Below are positions 27,046-36,261 of a stretch of 64,000 bases of DNA, piece after piece. Origin of the DNA: Blastomonas ursincola (GTDB lineage Bacteria > Pseudomonadota > Alphaproteobacteria > Sphingomonadales > Sphingomonadaceae); the NCBI RefSeq assembly GCF_013607875.1, contig NZ_VDES01000001.1, forward strand, positions 434,001 to 498,000, in the 5' to 3' direction. Numbering within the stretch: the stretch's first letter is position 1; every line of letters begins with the position of its first letter. The notes beneath the pieces were generated by a model. That model searched no databases, was not told the origin of the DNA, and saw nothing but the letters and a program-made list of their open reading frames with translations. A program made the translations under genes and the position numbers.

Positions 27046-27112
27046 CCGTTTGTCCCGAGCGAAGTCGAGGGACGTAGCGCACACGTCCCTCGACTTCGCT
27101 CGGGACAAACGG
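27046..27112. repeat. Perfect 30-bp inverted repeat between yebC and ruvC
   Basis: Two 30-base arms (27046-27075 and 27083-27112) are exact reverse complements around a 7-base loop AGCGCAC. The core is GTCCCTCGACTTCGCTCGGG, a sequence type often scattered between genes in sphingomonad and related genomes. There is no T-run, so this looks like a REP-type mobile palindrome rather than a simple terminator, although it would fold strongly in mRNA. It lies 19 nt after yebC and 16 nt before ruvC. Confidence 0.8.
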
Positions 27113-27128
27113 GATTTCGGTGAGCCCC

Positions 27129-27608
27129 ATGACCATCATCCTCGGCATCGATCCCGGGCTCGGCACCACCGGATGGGGGGTCATCCGATATCAGGGCAAT
27201 CGCCTCAGCCATATCGCGAACGGACAGATCAGGACCAACGCCAAGGCCCCCCTGCCCTCGCGGCTGCTCGAGCTCGATACCGCGGTCGCCGCGATCGTCA
27301 CCGATTACCGGCCCGATGCGGCGGCGATCGAGGAAATATACGTTAACAAGAACCCGCAGACGACGCTCAAGCTTGTCCAGGCGCGCGGGGGCCTGTTGCT
27401 GAGCCTCGCGCGCGCGGGCCTGGGCGTCGGCGAATATGCGCCGCGGCTGATCAAGAAGGCGATCGTCGGCACCGGCGCGGCCGAGAAGGTGCAGATCGAC
27501 GCTATGGTGCAGCGGCTGCTTCCCGGCGTGCAGATTGCAGGGCCGGACGCTGCCGATGCGCTTGCGGTCGCAATCACCCATGCGCATCTGGCGGGGCATC
27601 CCCGCTGA
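27129..27608 (+). CDS. ruvC: Crossover junction endodeoxyribonuclease RuvC
   Basis: A 159-residue Holliday-junction resolvase. The RNase H-like catalytic acids are visible: Asp in [14 protein letters not shown], Glu in [13 protein letters not shown], and the pair in [16 protein letters not shown]. It cuts four-way junctions symmetrically with RuvAB. The ATG at 27129 ([10 protein letters not shown]) is preferred; a GTG three codons upstream is in frame. It heads the ruvC-ruvA-(hicBA)-ruvB cluster, but a 93-bp repeat separates it from ruvA. Confidence 0.96.
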   Translation: MTIILGIDPGLGTTGWGVIRYQGNRLSHIANGQIRTNAKAPLPSRLLELDTAVAAIVTDYRPDAAAIEEIYVNKNPQTTLKLVQARGGLLLSLARAGLGVGEYAPRLIKKAIVGTGAAEKVQIDAMVQRLLPGVQIAGPDAADALAVAITHAHLAGHPR

Positions 27609-27640
27609 TACTCTGCCATAACTGTCGGCCATCCCCCTTG

Positions 27641-27733
27641 CCGTCACCCTGAACTTGTTTCAGGGTCCATTTCGCCCCACACGGCTTTGGCTGCCGGGGC
27701 GCGATGGATGCTGAAACGAGTTCAGCATGACGG
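27641..27733. repeat. REP-like paired hairpins between ruvC and ruvA
   Basis: Two 30-base arms (27641-27670 and 27704-27733) are inverted copies of each other with five mismatches. Each arm is itself a hairpin: CCCTGAA-CTTGT-TTCAGGG in the first, and, read on the opposite strand, TGCTGAA-CTCGT-TTCAGCA in the second. Four of the five differences are compensatory changes that keep the stem; the fifth is in the loop. The 33-base centre holds no gene. The element resembles widely dispersed REP/BIME-type repeats. Confidence 0.8.
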
Positions 27734-27757
27734 AAACTGGAATGCGGTTCTGCTGAG

Positions 27758-28357
27758 ATGATCGCCAAGCTTACCGGACTGTTGGACAGCACCGCGCATG
27801 ACCACGCGGTAATCGACGTGGGCGGCGTCGGCTATCTGGTGTTCGCCTCGTCGCGCACGCTCTCCAACCTCGGCGCGCGTGGCGACAAGGTGGTGTTGCA
27901 CACCGAGATGCAGGTGAGCGAGACCGACATGCGGCTGATCGGCTTTGCCTCGGCCAGCGAGCGCGATGGTTTCCGCCTGCTCACGAGCGTGCAGGGCGTG
28001 GGATCGAAGGTGGCGCTCGCCATCCTCTCCGCGCTGAACCCCGAGGAACTGGCACGCGCGGTGGCGCAGGGTGACAAGGCGATGATCGCGCGCGCGCAGG
28101 GCGTCGGCCCCAAGCTGGCGGTGCGCATCTGCAACGAGCTGAAGGACAAGATGGGCGTGATCGCGCTCGGCCCCGGCGGCATGGGCGCCCCCGTCCCGGT
28201 CGGCAGCCACGCCGCCGACGCGGTCTCCGCGCTGCAAAACCTGGGTTTCAAACCCGCTGAAGCCGCCCGCGCGGTGGCCGAGGCAGAGGGCGAGCTGGGC
28301 GAAGGAGCGAGCCTGGACGCGCTGGTACGGCTGGCGCTGAAGAAGGCGGCGCGCTAG
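27758..28357 (+). CDS. ruvA: Holliday junction branch migration protein RuvA
   Basis: A 199-residue protein starting [20 protein letters not shown]. The OB-fold is followed by helix-hairpin-helix motifs ([21 protein letters not shown] and [18 protein letters not shown]), then the flexible linker and the C-terminal domain III that contacts RuvB ([19 protein letters not shown]). Tetramers bind the junction and load RuvB. Its stop is 29 nt before hicB. Confidence 0.96.
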   Translation: MIAKLTGLLDSTAHDHAVIDVGGVGYLVFASSRTLSNLGARGDKVVLHTEMQVSETDMRLIGFASASERDGFRLLTSVQGVGSKVALAILSALNPEELARAVAQGDKAMIARAQGVGPKLAVRICNELKDKMGVIALGPGGMGAPVPVGSHAADAVSALQNLGFKPAEAARAVAEAEGELGEGASLDALVRLALKKAAR

Positions 28358-28386
28358 GATGCGCGCAGCTTAACAAGGACCAAGCC

Positions 28387-28593
28387 ATGCAGGTGACCGC
28401 CGTTCTGACACATGCCGAAGAAGGTGGCTTTGTTGCCTTCAATCCGGAAACGGGTACCACCAGCCAGGGAGATACTCTGGATGAAGCCATTGCCAATCTG
28501 CGCGAGGCGGTGGAAATCTATTTGGAAGAGTTTCCGATGAAGCTGACAGGCGCACCTCTGATCACGACCTTCGCCGTGCAGGAACATGCCTAA
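28387..28593 (+). CDS. hicB: HicB-family antitoxin
   Basis: A 68-residue protein with the compact RNase H-like HicB fold: VTAVLTHAEEGGFVAFNPE, then SQGDTLDEAIANLREAVEIYL. It lacks an obvious C-terminal DNA-binding extension, so it may be a short HicB whose autoregulation depends on the complex. It overlaps hicA by 8 nt. AAGGACCAAGCC precedes the ATG. The gene appears less GC-rich at third positions than ruvA and ruvB by eye, consistent with later insertion. Confidence 0.88.
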   Translation: MQVTAVLTHAEEGGFVAFNPETGTTSQGDTLDEAIANLREAVEIYLEEFPMKLTGAPLITTFAVQEHA

Positions 28594-28804
28594 GCTGCCG
28601 GTTCTGTCCGGTCAGGATATCGTCAAGGCTCTGGAGCGGCTCGGGTTTGAGCCCATAAGGCAGCGGGGCAGCCACGTCGTCATGAGACGTGGAAGCCAAG
28701 GGACCGTCGTACCGCTCCACAAGGAAGTGAAGACCGGCACGCTGGCAGGCATCATCCGCCAGGCCGAATTGTCGCACGATGAATTTATCAAGGCTATCAA
28801 GTGA
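28586..28804 (+). CDS. hicA: HicA-family toxin (mRNA interferase)
   Basis: A 72-residue dsRBD-like protein. [20 protein letters not shown] is followed by the catalytic-histidine motif RGSHVVM and [20 protein letters not shown], the family signature. HicA cleaves mRNA when not bound by HicB. Its TGA overlaps the GTG start of ruvB (GTGA at 28801-28804), so ribosomes finishing the toxin gene are positioned to initiate ruvB. Confidence 0.9.
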   Translation: MPKLPVLSGQDIVKALERLGFEPIRQRGSHVVMRRGSQGTVVPLHKEVKTGTLAGIIRQAELSHDEFIKAIK

Positions 28805-29823
28805 CCACAGACCGCCTCCTCACTCCCGACCGCATCCCTGAAGACCAGGATGCGGCGCTGCGTCCGAAGACCCTGGGCGAGTTCATCGGCCAGGCGGCGG
28901 CGCGCGACAATCTGGGCGTGTTCATCGAGGCGGCGCGGAGCCGGTCGGAGGCGCTCGATCATGTGCTGCTGTTCGGCCCGCCGGGGCTGGGCAAGACCAC
29001 GCTGGCGCAGATCATCGCGCGCGAAATGGGCGTCGGCTTTCGCGCAACATCCGGCCCGGTCATCGCCAAGTCGGGCGATCTGGCCGCCTTGCTCACCAAT
29101 CTCGAGGAAGGCGATGTGCTGTTCATCGACGAGATCCACCGGCTCAATCCGGTGGTCGAGGAGGTGCTCTACCCCGCGATGGAAGACCGCGCGCTCGATC
29201 TCATCATCGGCGAAGGTCCGAGCGCGCGCAGCGTGCGCATCGACCTGCCCGCCTTCACCCTGATCGGCGCGACCACGCGCCAGGGGCTGCTGACCACGCC
29301 GTTGCGTGATCGCTTCGGCATTCCGGTGCGGCTCAACTTCTACACGGTCGAAGAGCTCGAACTGGTGGTCAGCCGTGCGGCCCGGTTGCTGGGCCTGTCG
29401 ATCGCCAGGGACGGCGCGACCGAGATCGCCCGGCGCGCGCGCGGCACCCCGCGCGTGGCGGGGCGGCTGCTGCGCCGCGTGCGCGATTTCGCTAATGTCG
29501 CAGGGCATGCGACGGTCAACGCCGCTGCGGCGGATGCCGCGCTCACCCGGCTGGAGGTCGACAGCCTGGGACTGGACGCGATGGACCGGCGGTACCTCAT
29601 GATGATCGCGGACATCTATCGCGGTGGCCCGGTGGGGGTGGAGACGTTGGCGGCAGGGCTGTCCGAACCGCGCGACACGATCGAGGATGTGATCGAGCCC
29701 TATCTGATCCAGCTCGGCCTGATCGCGCGCACCGCACGCGGCCGTTGCCTCAATGCGCGCGGGTGGAAGCATCTGGGCCTCAACCCGCCCGAAGGATCGC
29801 AGGAAGGGCTGTTCGACCTGTAA
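28801..29823 (+). CDS. ruvB: Holliday junction branch migration ATPase RuvB
   Basis: A 340-residue AAA+ motor. Walker A is in [13 protein letters not shown], Walker B in [10 protein letters not shown], sensor 1 in [10 protein letters not shown], the arginine finger region in PLRDRFGIP, and the winged-helix C terminus contains [15 protein letters not shown]. Start is GTG overlapping the hicA stop; [10 protein letters not shown] is a normal N terminus. It drives branch migration on RuvA-bound junctions. It converges on the PepSY gene with a 3-nt gap. Confidence 0.97.
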   Translation: MTTDRLLTPDRIPEDQDAALRPKTLGEFIGQAAARDNLGVFIEAARSRSEALDHVLLFGPPGLGKTTLAQIIAREMGVGFRATSGPVIAKSGDLAALLTNLEEGDVLFIDEIHRLNPVVEEVLYPAMEDRALDLIIGEGPSARSVRIDLPAFTLIGATTRQGLLTTPLRDRFGIPVRLNFYTVEELELVVSRAARLLGLSIARDGATEIARRARGTPRVAGRLLRRVRDFANVAGHATVNAAAADAALTRLEVDSLGLDAMDRRYLMMIADIYRGGPVGVETLAAGLSEPRDTIEDVIEPYLIQLGLIARTARGRCLNARGWKHLGLNPPEGSQEGLFDL

Positions 29824-29826
29824 GCC

Positions 29827-30915
29827 TTATTCGGCGGGAACCGTCTGCCCCGTGGCGACGCGCCGCGCGGTACGATTGCGGCGGAACCAGAAGCTCCACA
29901 CCGCGAGCGATCCCAGCAGGCTCAGCGCCAGCCCGACCAGCGTCATGACCAGCCTATAGGCCAGCCCGCCCACCTTGGCCGCATGCAGCGGGTAGAAGGT
30001 GTTGAACGCCTGCGCAGCCCCCGGCAGCTTCAAGGCATCGCGCGCTTCGATCAGGCGTCCCGTGTCGGGCGCGAACCAGAGGGTCGTGCGGCCATTGGGC
30101 AACCATTCCTCGGGCTGTTTCATGCGCAAGGTGATCGGCTTGCCCGCCTCTTTCGGCAGGCTGAGAATGCGGATTTCCGCATCGGGGAAACGCTCGCGCG
30201 CCGTCCGGATCATCCGCGCCCAATCGGGTTTTTCGGCGAGCGCGCCGAGCTTCGCCTCCGGACCCTTGAACGACCGCTCGATCGTCGCGGGTGCCGATGG
30301 CCCCAGCACCAAAGCGGTCACAGGACGAAAGACCATCGTGGTGCCGGTAAATATCACAAGCGCGAGCAGCGGCGCAAACACGATGCCGAGATCGCGATGG
30401 TGCCACAGGATCGCAGGCCGCGACAGGCGCGCCGGGAGAAGCCGGAAGCGGAAGGTGGAGCGCGTGCGCCACCAGAGGATCGCACCGCTGATCACGAAGA
30501 ACAGCCCGCAAAGCCCGGCAGACGCAGCGACGATCTCGCCAGTTTCGCCCGCGAGCAGATGATGGTGCAGATCGAACAGGAAGAGCTCGGGCCGCTCCCA
30601 TGCATCGTCCCAGTGCGTGACGATGTTGCCCGCCTGGTCGGCATAGGCCCCCGCCTCTCTACCGAAAGACAGCCGGTTGAGCCCGAAACCGTCGGTGGCG
30701 AAGCTGATCGCGCTCGGCCGCGCCGCCGGATCGGCCATCATCTGCTCGGTCGCCGCGATGATCGCGGGCGTATCCTGGACCTGCTCGTCGCTGGCATGCG
30801 GCAGCATGACCCATGCATCGCGGTGGATCAGGATCGTCCCGCTGAGCCCCAGCACCAGCAGCACCAGGCCGACCAGCCCGCCCGTCCAGCGGTGCAGCAG
30901 ATCGAGCGTCTTCAT
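29827..30915 (-). CDS. PepSY-domain membrane protein (siderophore-uptake associated)
   Basis: A 362-residue inner-membrane protein of the PepSY_TM family. Four hydrophobic segments are visible: at the N terminus (WTGGLVGLVLLVLGLSGTIL), ASAGLCGLFFVISGAILWW, FAPLLALVIFTGTTMVF and near the C terminus (MTLVGLALSLLGSLAVWSFW). Periplasmic PepSY-type regions lie between. Such proteins are often encoded beside TonB siderophore receptors and some act as ferrisiderophore reductases. Its ATG shares one base with the receptor stop (TGATG), so the pair is co-translated. Confidence 0.88.
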   Translation of the reverse strand: MKTLDLLHRWTGGLVGLVLLVLGLSGTILIHRDAWVMLPHASDEQVQDTPAIIAATEQMMADPAARPSAISFATDGFGLNRLSFGREAGAYADQAGNIVTHWDDAWERPELFLFDLHHHLLAGETGEIVAASAGLCGLFFVISGAILWWRTRSTFRFRLLPARLSRPAILWHHRDLGIVFAPLLALVIFTGTTMVFRPVTALVLGPSAPATIERSFKGPEAKLGALAEKPDWARMIRTARERFPDAEIRILSLPKEAGKPITLRMKQPEEWLPNGRTTLWFAPDTGRLIEARDALKLPGAAQAFNTFYPLHAAKVGGLAYRLVMTLVGLALSLLGSLAVWSFWFRRNRTARRVATGQTVPAE

Positions 30916-33083
30916 CAGAAGCGCATGTCCCAGGCGAGCGTCATCGTCCGCCCGCGCCCGGCAAAGAAGGACAGATTGTCCGTCGGCAGCCGTACATCGC
31001 TGTTATAGTCGATATACTGGCGGTTGAAGATGTTCTGCGCGCTGAGGATGATGCGCCCCGGGCCGACATCATAGCCCAGATAGGCGTCGGTCAGCGTATA
31101 GCCGCCAAAGTCGTTGCGTGGGTCACGCACCAGGCCGTTGAAGGTGCGCGAGAAATAGACCTGGGTCTGCACCCGCGCCGATACCCTGCCCCGGTCGAAA
31201 CTGGCAGCGAGGTTGAGGCGATCGGGCGAGATGTTGGTGCCATCGAGATCGGTATCGACCCGGTCGTCGCCATTGGTATCGGTGCGGCCCAGGATATGCG
31301 CATAGCCTGCCGATACGCGAAGCCCGTCGATCGGCAGCTGCACGCCGAGGTTCAGCTCGAGGCCCTCGATCTCGATCCGCTGGCGCTGGACATCGAAAAT
31401 GCCGTCTGGCCGCGCCACGAGCAACTGGCCGCGCGTGCTCGACGACCAGAAATAGGTGACGCTCGCATCGATCGGGCCGCGCTTCACCTCGGCCCCGATC
31501 TCGCGGTTGTTCGAGATGATCGGGCTGATGTCGAGGAAGTTGTCGAGATCAACGCCAGGCGTGCCGATGGCGCGGGTGATGCGGCCGACATCGGGCACGG
31601 TAAAGCCCTCCGCATAGCTGGCATAGAGCCGGATGCCCTGCGCCGGTTCGATAATGACGCCGCCGTTGAACAGCACATCGTCGAACTTGGGGCTGCCGCC
31701 GTTGACCAGCACTCCGCCACGCGGGGTCGTGGTGGTGGCGATGGTGGTATAGTCGTCGATCTTGATCTCGACATTTTCCCAGCGCGCGCCGCCCGCAAGC
31801 CGGACCAGGCCATCGAACAGTTTGAGGTTCGCCTGGGCAAAGGGTGCGAGGCTGCGGAAGTCGGTGGGCGGCACCCAGATGCGGTCGGTGGCGATCAGCC
31901 GCTGCTCGGTCTTGTCGAACAAGGCGTCAAAACCGACGATCGCGGTCAGATCCTCGAAACCGGGGATCGCGCGTTCATAACCGATCTTGCCCCCCAGCTT
32001 GCGCGAACGGTTCTGCGACTGGTCGAACAATGTACCGATGGGCGCGATGCGCACATCCTGGAAGGTCGCGATCGGGCCGAGCTCGCCACCAAAGGTGTCG
32101 CGGGTGCGGTTGAAGAAGATCTGGCTGACGAAATTGCCGCCGCCGAGATCAGTGTCGGTCAGCGACAGCGCAAGGCTCTCGGTGCGGTTGGCCGCAGGCT
32201 TGCCCGGCGGCGTGCCCTTGACCGCGCTGGTCGGCAGACCGGTCAGGCGGTTGCCTGCGACGGCGACATAGTCTCCATCGCCCTTGAGCTCGTAACGGCT
32301 GGCCATAAGGTCGAGCCGCGCGGTGGACGACAGGGCGTAACCGAAGCGACCGAAAAGCGAAATGGCGTCGGACGTCTGGGTTTCGCCCTGGGTCAGGTTT
32401 ATGCCCACATTGCGGCCGCGCGCATCATAGAACACGCCGCGCCGCTCATAGGCTGCGCCCACCGTCGCATCGAAGCGGTCGGCCTTGTACTGGACCAGGC
32501 CGGCGGCCTTGCCACCGAAGCCATCCGAGCGGAAATCATTGTCCGCCGTGCCCTGCAACAGCACGCGGCCCGAAAGCCCTTCCTGTTTCGGCGCGCCGAC
32601 GGTGACCTGATTGACGATGCCGCCGGTGCCGCCGATGCCCTGCAGCGCGTTGGAGCCGTAGATCAGCTCGACCTGCTCGATGAAGAAGCCGTCGATGGTG
32701 AAGCCGTCGCGGCTACCGTCGCGCAGCGGCGTCGACTGGGGAATGCCGTTGATCGCATAGAGCGGCGAACGCCCGCGCAGAGTTTCCCCCGCCCCCGAGA
32801 GCTTTCCGCGCGTCGGCGAGAACGAGGGTGTCAGCGTTGCGACCGCATCGGTCACTGACCCGGACAAGATGATCTGCTGATCGAGCGCCTGCTTGTCGAT
32901 GATATCGATTGTCAAAGGCAAGGCGCTGGGCGGCAGAACCGTGCGCGCAGCGGTCACGACGATCTCGGATTCGTCCCGCGGCGCCTCAGTGGTGGCATCG
33001 GCAGCCGCAGCATTGTCCTGCGCCAGCGCCGGAACCGATGTCATGGTCGCCAACAACGCCGGAATCACTCGAGAAAATTTCAT
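30915..33083 (-). CDS. TonB-dependent receptor, siderophore type
   Basis: A 722-residue outer-membrane receptor. Signal peptide MKFSRVIPALLATMTSVPALAQ; then an EIVVTAAR segment that serves as TonB box/plug start; the plug continues with LRGRSPLYAINGIPQSTPLR and VELIYGSNALQGIGGTGGIVN. The barrel ends with aromatic MTLAWDMRF, the usual C-terminal Phe. Size and plug features suit ferric-siderophore receptors. It overlaps the PepSY gene and is preceded by a TGCAA-N5-TTGCA palindrome, suggesting iron control. Ligand unknown. Confidence 0.9.
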   Translation of the reverse strand: MKFSRVIPALLATMTSVPALAQDNAAAADATTEAPRDESEIVVTAARTVLPPSALPLTIDIIDKQALDQQIILSGSVTDAVATLTPSFSPTRGKLSGAGETLRGRSPLYAINGIPQSTPLRDGSRDGFTIDGFFIEQVELIYGSNALQGIGGTGGIVNQVTVGAPKQEGLSGRVLLQGTADNDFRSDGFGGKAAGLVQYKADRFDATVGAAYERRGVFYDARGRNVGINLTQGETQTSDAISLFGRFGYALSSTARLDLMASRYELKGDGDYVAVAGNRLTGLPTSAVKGTPPGKPAANRTESLALSLTDTDLGGGNFVSQIFFNRTRDTFGGELGPIATFQDVRIAPIGTLFDQSQNRSRKLGGKIGYERAIPGFEDLTAIVGFDALFDKTEQRLIATDRIWVPPTDFRSLAPFAQANLKLFDGLVRLAGGARWENVEIKIDDYTTIATTTTPRGGVLVNGGSPKFDDVLFNGGVIIEPAQGIRLYASYAEGFTVPDVGRITRAIGTPGVDLDNFLDISPIISNNREIGAEVKRGPIDASVTYFWSSSTRGQLLVARPDGIFDVQRQRIEIEGLELNLGVQLPIDGLRVSAGYAHILGRTDTNGDDRVDTDLDGTNISPDRLNLAASFDRGRVSARVQTQVYFSRTFNGLVRDPRNDFGGYTLTDAYLGYDVGPGRIILSAQNIFNRQYIDYNSDVRLPTDNLSFFAGRGRTMTLAWDMRF

Positions 33084-33130
33084 CGCTCACCCCTTTTCTG
33101 GGGGAGCCTGTATCAACGCTCAGACGCTAT

Positions 33131-33145
33131 TGCAACCAATTTGCA
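33131..33145. promoter_or_regulatory. Fur-like operator palindrome
   Basis: TGCAACCAATTTGCA is an exact TGCAA-N5-TTGCA inverted repeat, 47 nt upstream of the TonB receptor start. Motifs of this kind are described for Fur/Mur-type regulators of alphaproteobacteria. No copy was seen in front of the two larger receptors nearby. Assignment to Fur is inference. Confidence 0.5.
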
Positions 33146-33191
33146 TTAGCCTGCTTCCGGGCCAAAGCCTGCCCTGGCGAGACCCACAAGC

Positions 33192-33220
33192 AAAAAGGGG
33201 CAGGTCTTGCGACCTACCCC
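33192..33220 (-). terminator. Intrinsic terminator of the 1003-residue TonB receptor gene
   Basis: Read on the minus strand, GGGGTAGGTC pairs with GACCTGCCCC (one mismatch) over a 4-base loop, followed by TTTTT. It lies 30 nt after the stop of the receptor gene at 33250. Confidence 0.75.
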
Positions 33221-33249
33221 CATTTGTATGGTACTGAACCCGGATGGGA

Positions 33250-36200
33250 TCAGAAGCGCAGGCGGGCCTGCACGCCGAAACGACGGCCAAGTGCGTCGTA
33301 GGTCGACGGGAAGGTGTTACCCGAGTTGAACGCAACCGGACCAGCATCCGAACCCACGATCGGAGGCTTCTTGTCGAAAATGTTCTGAACGGTGAGCGTC
33401 ACCGTCAGGTTTTCGAGCAGATCGAAGCGGGTCGTGATGTCGAAATAGTTGTAGGCCGGAATGGTGTTGAAATCTTCCTGGCTGGTGAAACCGATAGGCG
33501 CCGCACCGCAGAACAGGTTCGGCGAAGGAGTTGCACCGGCAGGACGCGGCTGGTTGCCGCATTCCCGAGCAGGATTGAAGTTTTCGAACGTCGAGCCATC
33601 CAGGTAGCGCCACAGCAGCGAGACGTCGACACCTTCGAAGCCGAGGGTGGTACGGACGGTCCACTGGAACTCGGGCTGAATGCCCTGATCGCAGTTCACG
33701 CTGTAGGTGCCGACGCAGTCACGGACGATATCCGTGGGGGTCGACTGGAAGGTGCGCTTGTTGGTCCAGGTACCGACGAACGCCAGCGACAGATCGGCAA
33801 ATCCGATGTCACGACGATAGTTCATGGTCAGGTCGACACCGTCGGTTGCCAGGCGGCCAAGGTTCGACAGCGCCGTGAACAGACCAGGCGTGGTGGCCGG
33901 GTCACCGTTCAAACCACCGGTGATCGGATCACGACGGATGACAGTACAAGCCGGGTTCGTTGCGCTCGGCGCATTGAAGCAGGCGTCGAGTGCGTCATCG
34001 GGCGACGGCGTCGTGATGGCGCCGGTGACCTTGATGTTGAAATAGTCAACCGTCATCGTGAAGCCGGGGATGAACGCGGGCTCGAGCACCAGGCCGACAG
34101 TATAGCTGTTCGACGTTTCCGGGTTCAGCGCCAGGTTACCACCGGTGGTGGCGTTCGCCTGGCCTGCGATCGGCAGGTTGATCGAGTTGATGTTGGCGAG
34201 CGTCGCGCCCTGAGCAAGACACGCGTCCCGCACTGCACCGGTCGGACCAGCATTGATGCGGACGCCATTGTCGTTGATCGAAGCGCAGGGATCGCGCGTC
34301 AGGCTGGTCAGGCCGGTATTCTGCGGCGAGAACAGTTCAGCGATGTTCGGAGCACGAACTGCACGAGCATAGAAACCGCACACCTTTGCACCGGTCACCG
34401 GAGTCCAGCTGCCGCCGACCTTCCAGGTCGTGGTGCTGTAGCCCGATGCGCCAACGGCATCGATGCCATAATCCGAATAACGGATACCGGCTTCCAGCGT
34501 GAGGTCTTCGAAGAACGACTTGCCCTGCACGATCGGAACGATGATTTCACCGATCGCTTCATAAACGTCGAAGCCGCCATCGACGTTCGGCTGCGCGCCA
34601 CCGGCACCGCCGAGATCACCCGACTGCGCCAGGGTATCCGACGAGATCTGCGCGGTATACTTGCGATATTCGCCACCGACGGCGAACGAAATCGGGTCGG
34701 TCGCCCAGGGGCTGGCAACACCGAAGTCACCGCTGATCGTCGCACGTGCCTGAGCCAGCGTGGTCTTGGTCTGCACGGTCGATTCACCGACCAGGTAAGC
34801 GACCATGGCGGGGGTGAGACCACCGACCTGCGGACTGAAGAAGTTGGCAGGAACGCAAGCAGCGTTGCCGCTCAAACAGGTGGCAGTGTTGGTCGCCAGC
34901 AGCGAGTCACGCACACGCGAGTTGAGCGTGTAACCCTTGATGGTCTGGACCTGGTCCGACTGGCCGTAGCTGCCGAACACGTCGAAATCGATCGTGTCGG
35001 TAATACCGCCGCGAATGCCCAGCTTATAATCGAACACGGTGTTCTGATAGTTCGAGATACGCGGACCTGCTTCCACAGCGCGGCGGAACAGCGCGGTGGT
35101 CACGGTGCGATAGTTGGGGTCAGTCGGATTGACAGCGGTTGCAGCAGCAGCGCACTGCGCAGCGGTCAGCGACTGGATACCATCAACTGCAGCATTGAAG
35201 TCGAAGTTGTTACAGAACTGGTTGCGGATACCAGCCGGCAGGAACGGGTTGCTCAGCGGGATGGTCACGCCGATACCGAACGCGCCCGAGGGTGCGATGA
35301 TGGTGTCGACCGTGTTCTTCGAGAACAGACCGCGGGTATAGACTTCAATACCATCCGACACTTCGTACTTGGCCGCACCGAAGATGTTGAAGCGCTCGAA
35401 CGGAGTCTGGAAAATGTTGTCAGGCGAGAAGTTGAACGGCGCATAGGTCGGAACCAGGGTGTTGCCCGTGGGATCGATCTGCAGCGTACCGAGCCCGGTC
35501 ACGGTCAGACGCGAAGGGACCGAAGTACCCGAACCAGCGCCAGCACCGCTGACCGAACCGATCGTGTTGCGGCCAATCTGACGATCGCCCTGATACACGG
35601 GGTCGGCGGTCTGATAGCCAACGCTCAGCACAACGTTACCGCGGCCATCATCGAAATTGGCACCGGTCGTCACGTCGAAGCGGACGGTGTGACCATCGCC
35701 CTGCTCGGTGATCTGCGACGCAGCGGTCGCTTCGAGACCAGCGAAATCCTGACGCGTGATGAAGTTGATGACACCCGAGATAGCGTCGGCACCATAGGTG
35801 GTCGACGAACCACCGGTCAGCACTTCGACGCGCTCGATCAGCGCCAGCGGAATGTTGTTAAGGTCGAAACGACCCTGGAGTTCAGCGGGAACAACGCGCG
35901 TGCCGTCCAGAAGGACCACGTTGCGGTTCGACCCCAGACCGCGCAGGTTGACGAACGAGTTACCGCCGTTGCCGTTGTTCACGGCAGAACCGATCGAGGG
36001 GACGATACCCGGGATTTCGCGAAGGATTTCTTCAGCGACGTTCGACTGCAGCAGGTCGATTTCGTCGGCCGAAGTCACGTTCACCGGCGCAGCGCGCTCG
36101 ATGTTCGGGTTCGAGATGAGCGAGCCGGTCACGACGATGGTCGAATCGCCCGAAGCAGCCTGATCCTGCTCCTGATCCTGCGCGAAGGCAGGCGTTGCGA

Positions 36201-36261
36201 GCGATGCTGCACCGACGAGGAGGCTGGTGCCAAGCAAGCTCAGCTTAAATTGCGTCTTCAT
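33250..36261 (-). CDS. TonB-dependent receptor, large (Caulobacter-type)
   Basis: A 1003-residue outer-membrane receptor with signal peptide MKTQFKLSLLGTSLLVGAAS...AFAQ, then STIVVTGSLISNPN. The plug contains LREIPGIVPSIG, NLRGLGSNRNVVLLDGTR and VEVLTGGSSTTYGADAISGV. The barrel ends RRFGVQARLRF. This long class, often tied to uptake of saccharides, peptides or other carbon compounds, is expanded in sphingomonads; the ligand is unknown. Codon use looks different from most neighbours, with more GGT, GTT and GAA, as in highly expressed genes. It has its own terminator. It is divergent from the small exported-protein gene across a 314-bp gap. Confidence 0.92.
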   Translation of the reverse strand: MKTQFKLSLLGTSLLVGAASLATPAFAQDQEQDQAASGDSTIVVTGSLISNPNIERAAPVNVTSADEIDLLQSNVAEEILREIPGIVPSIGSAVNNGNGGNSFVNLRGLGSNRNVVLLDGTRVVPAELQGRFDLNNIPLALIERVEVLTGGSSTTYGADAISGVINFITRQDFAGLEATAASQITEQGDGHTVRFDVTTGANFDDGRGNVVLSVGYQTADPVYQGDRQIGRNTIGSVSGAGAGSGTSVPSRLTVTGLGTLQIDPTGNTLVPTYAPFNFSPDNIFQTPFERFNIFGAAKYEVSDGIEVYTRGLFSKNTVDTIIAPSGAFGIGVTIPLSNPFLPAGIRNQFCNNFDFNAAVDGIQSLTAAQCAAAATAVNPTDPNYRTVTTALFRRAVEAGPRISNYQNTVFDYKLGIRGGITDTIDFDVFGSYGQSDQVQTIKGYTLNSRVRDSLLATNTATCLSGNAACVPANFFSPQVGGLTPAMVAYLVGESTVQTKTTLAQARATISGDFGVASPWATDPISFAVGGEYRKYTAQISSDTLAQSGDLGGAGGAQPNVDGGFDVYEAIGEIIVPIVQGKSFFEDLTLEAGIRYSDYGIDAVGASGYSTTTWKVGGSWTPVTGAKVCGFYARAVRAPNIAELFSPQNTGLTSLTRDPCASINDNGVRINAGPTGAVRDACLAQGATLANINSINLPIAGQANATTGGNLALNPETSNSYTVGLVLEPAFIPGFTMTVDYFNIKVTGAITTPSPDDALDACFNAPSATNPACTVIRRDPITGGLNGDPATTPGLFTALSNLGRLATDGVDLTMNYRRDIGFADLSLAFVGTWTNKRTFQSTPTDIVRDCVGTYSVNCDQGIQPEFQWTVRTTLGFEGVDVSLLWRYLDGSTFENFNPARECGNQPRPAGATPSPNLFCGAAPIGFTSQEDFNTIPAYNYFDITTRFDLLENLTVTLTVQNIFDKKPPIVGSDAGPVAFNSGNTFPSTYDALGRRFGVQARLRF

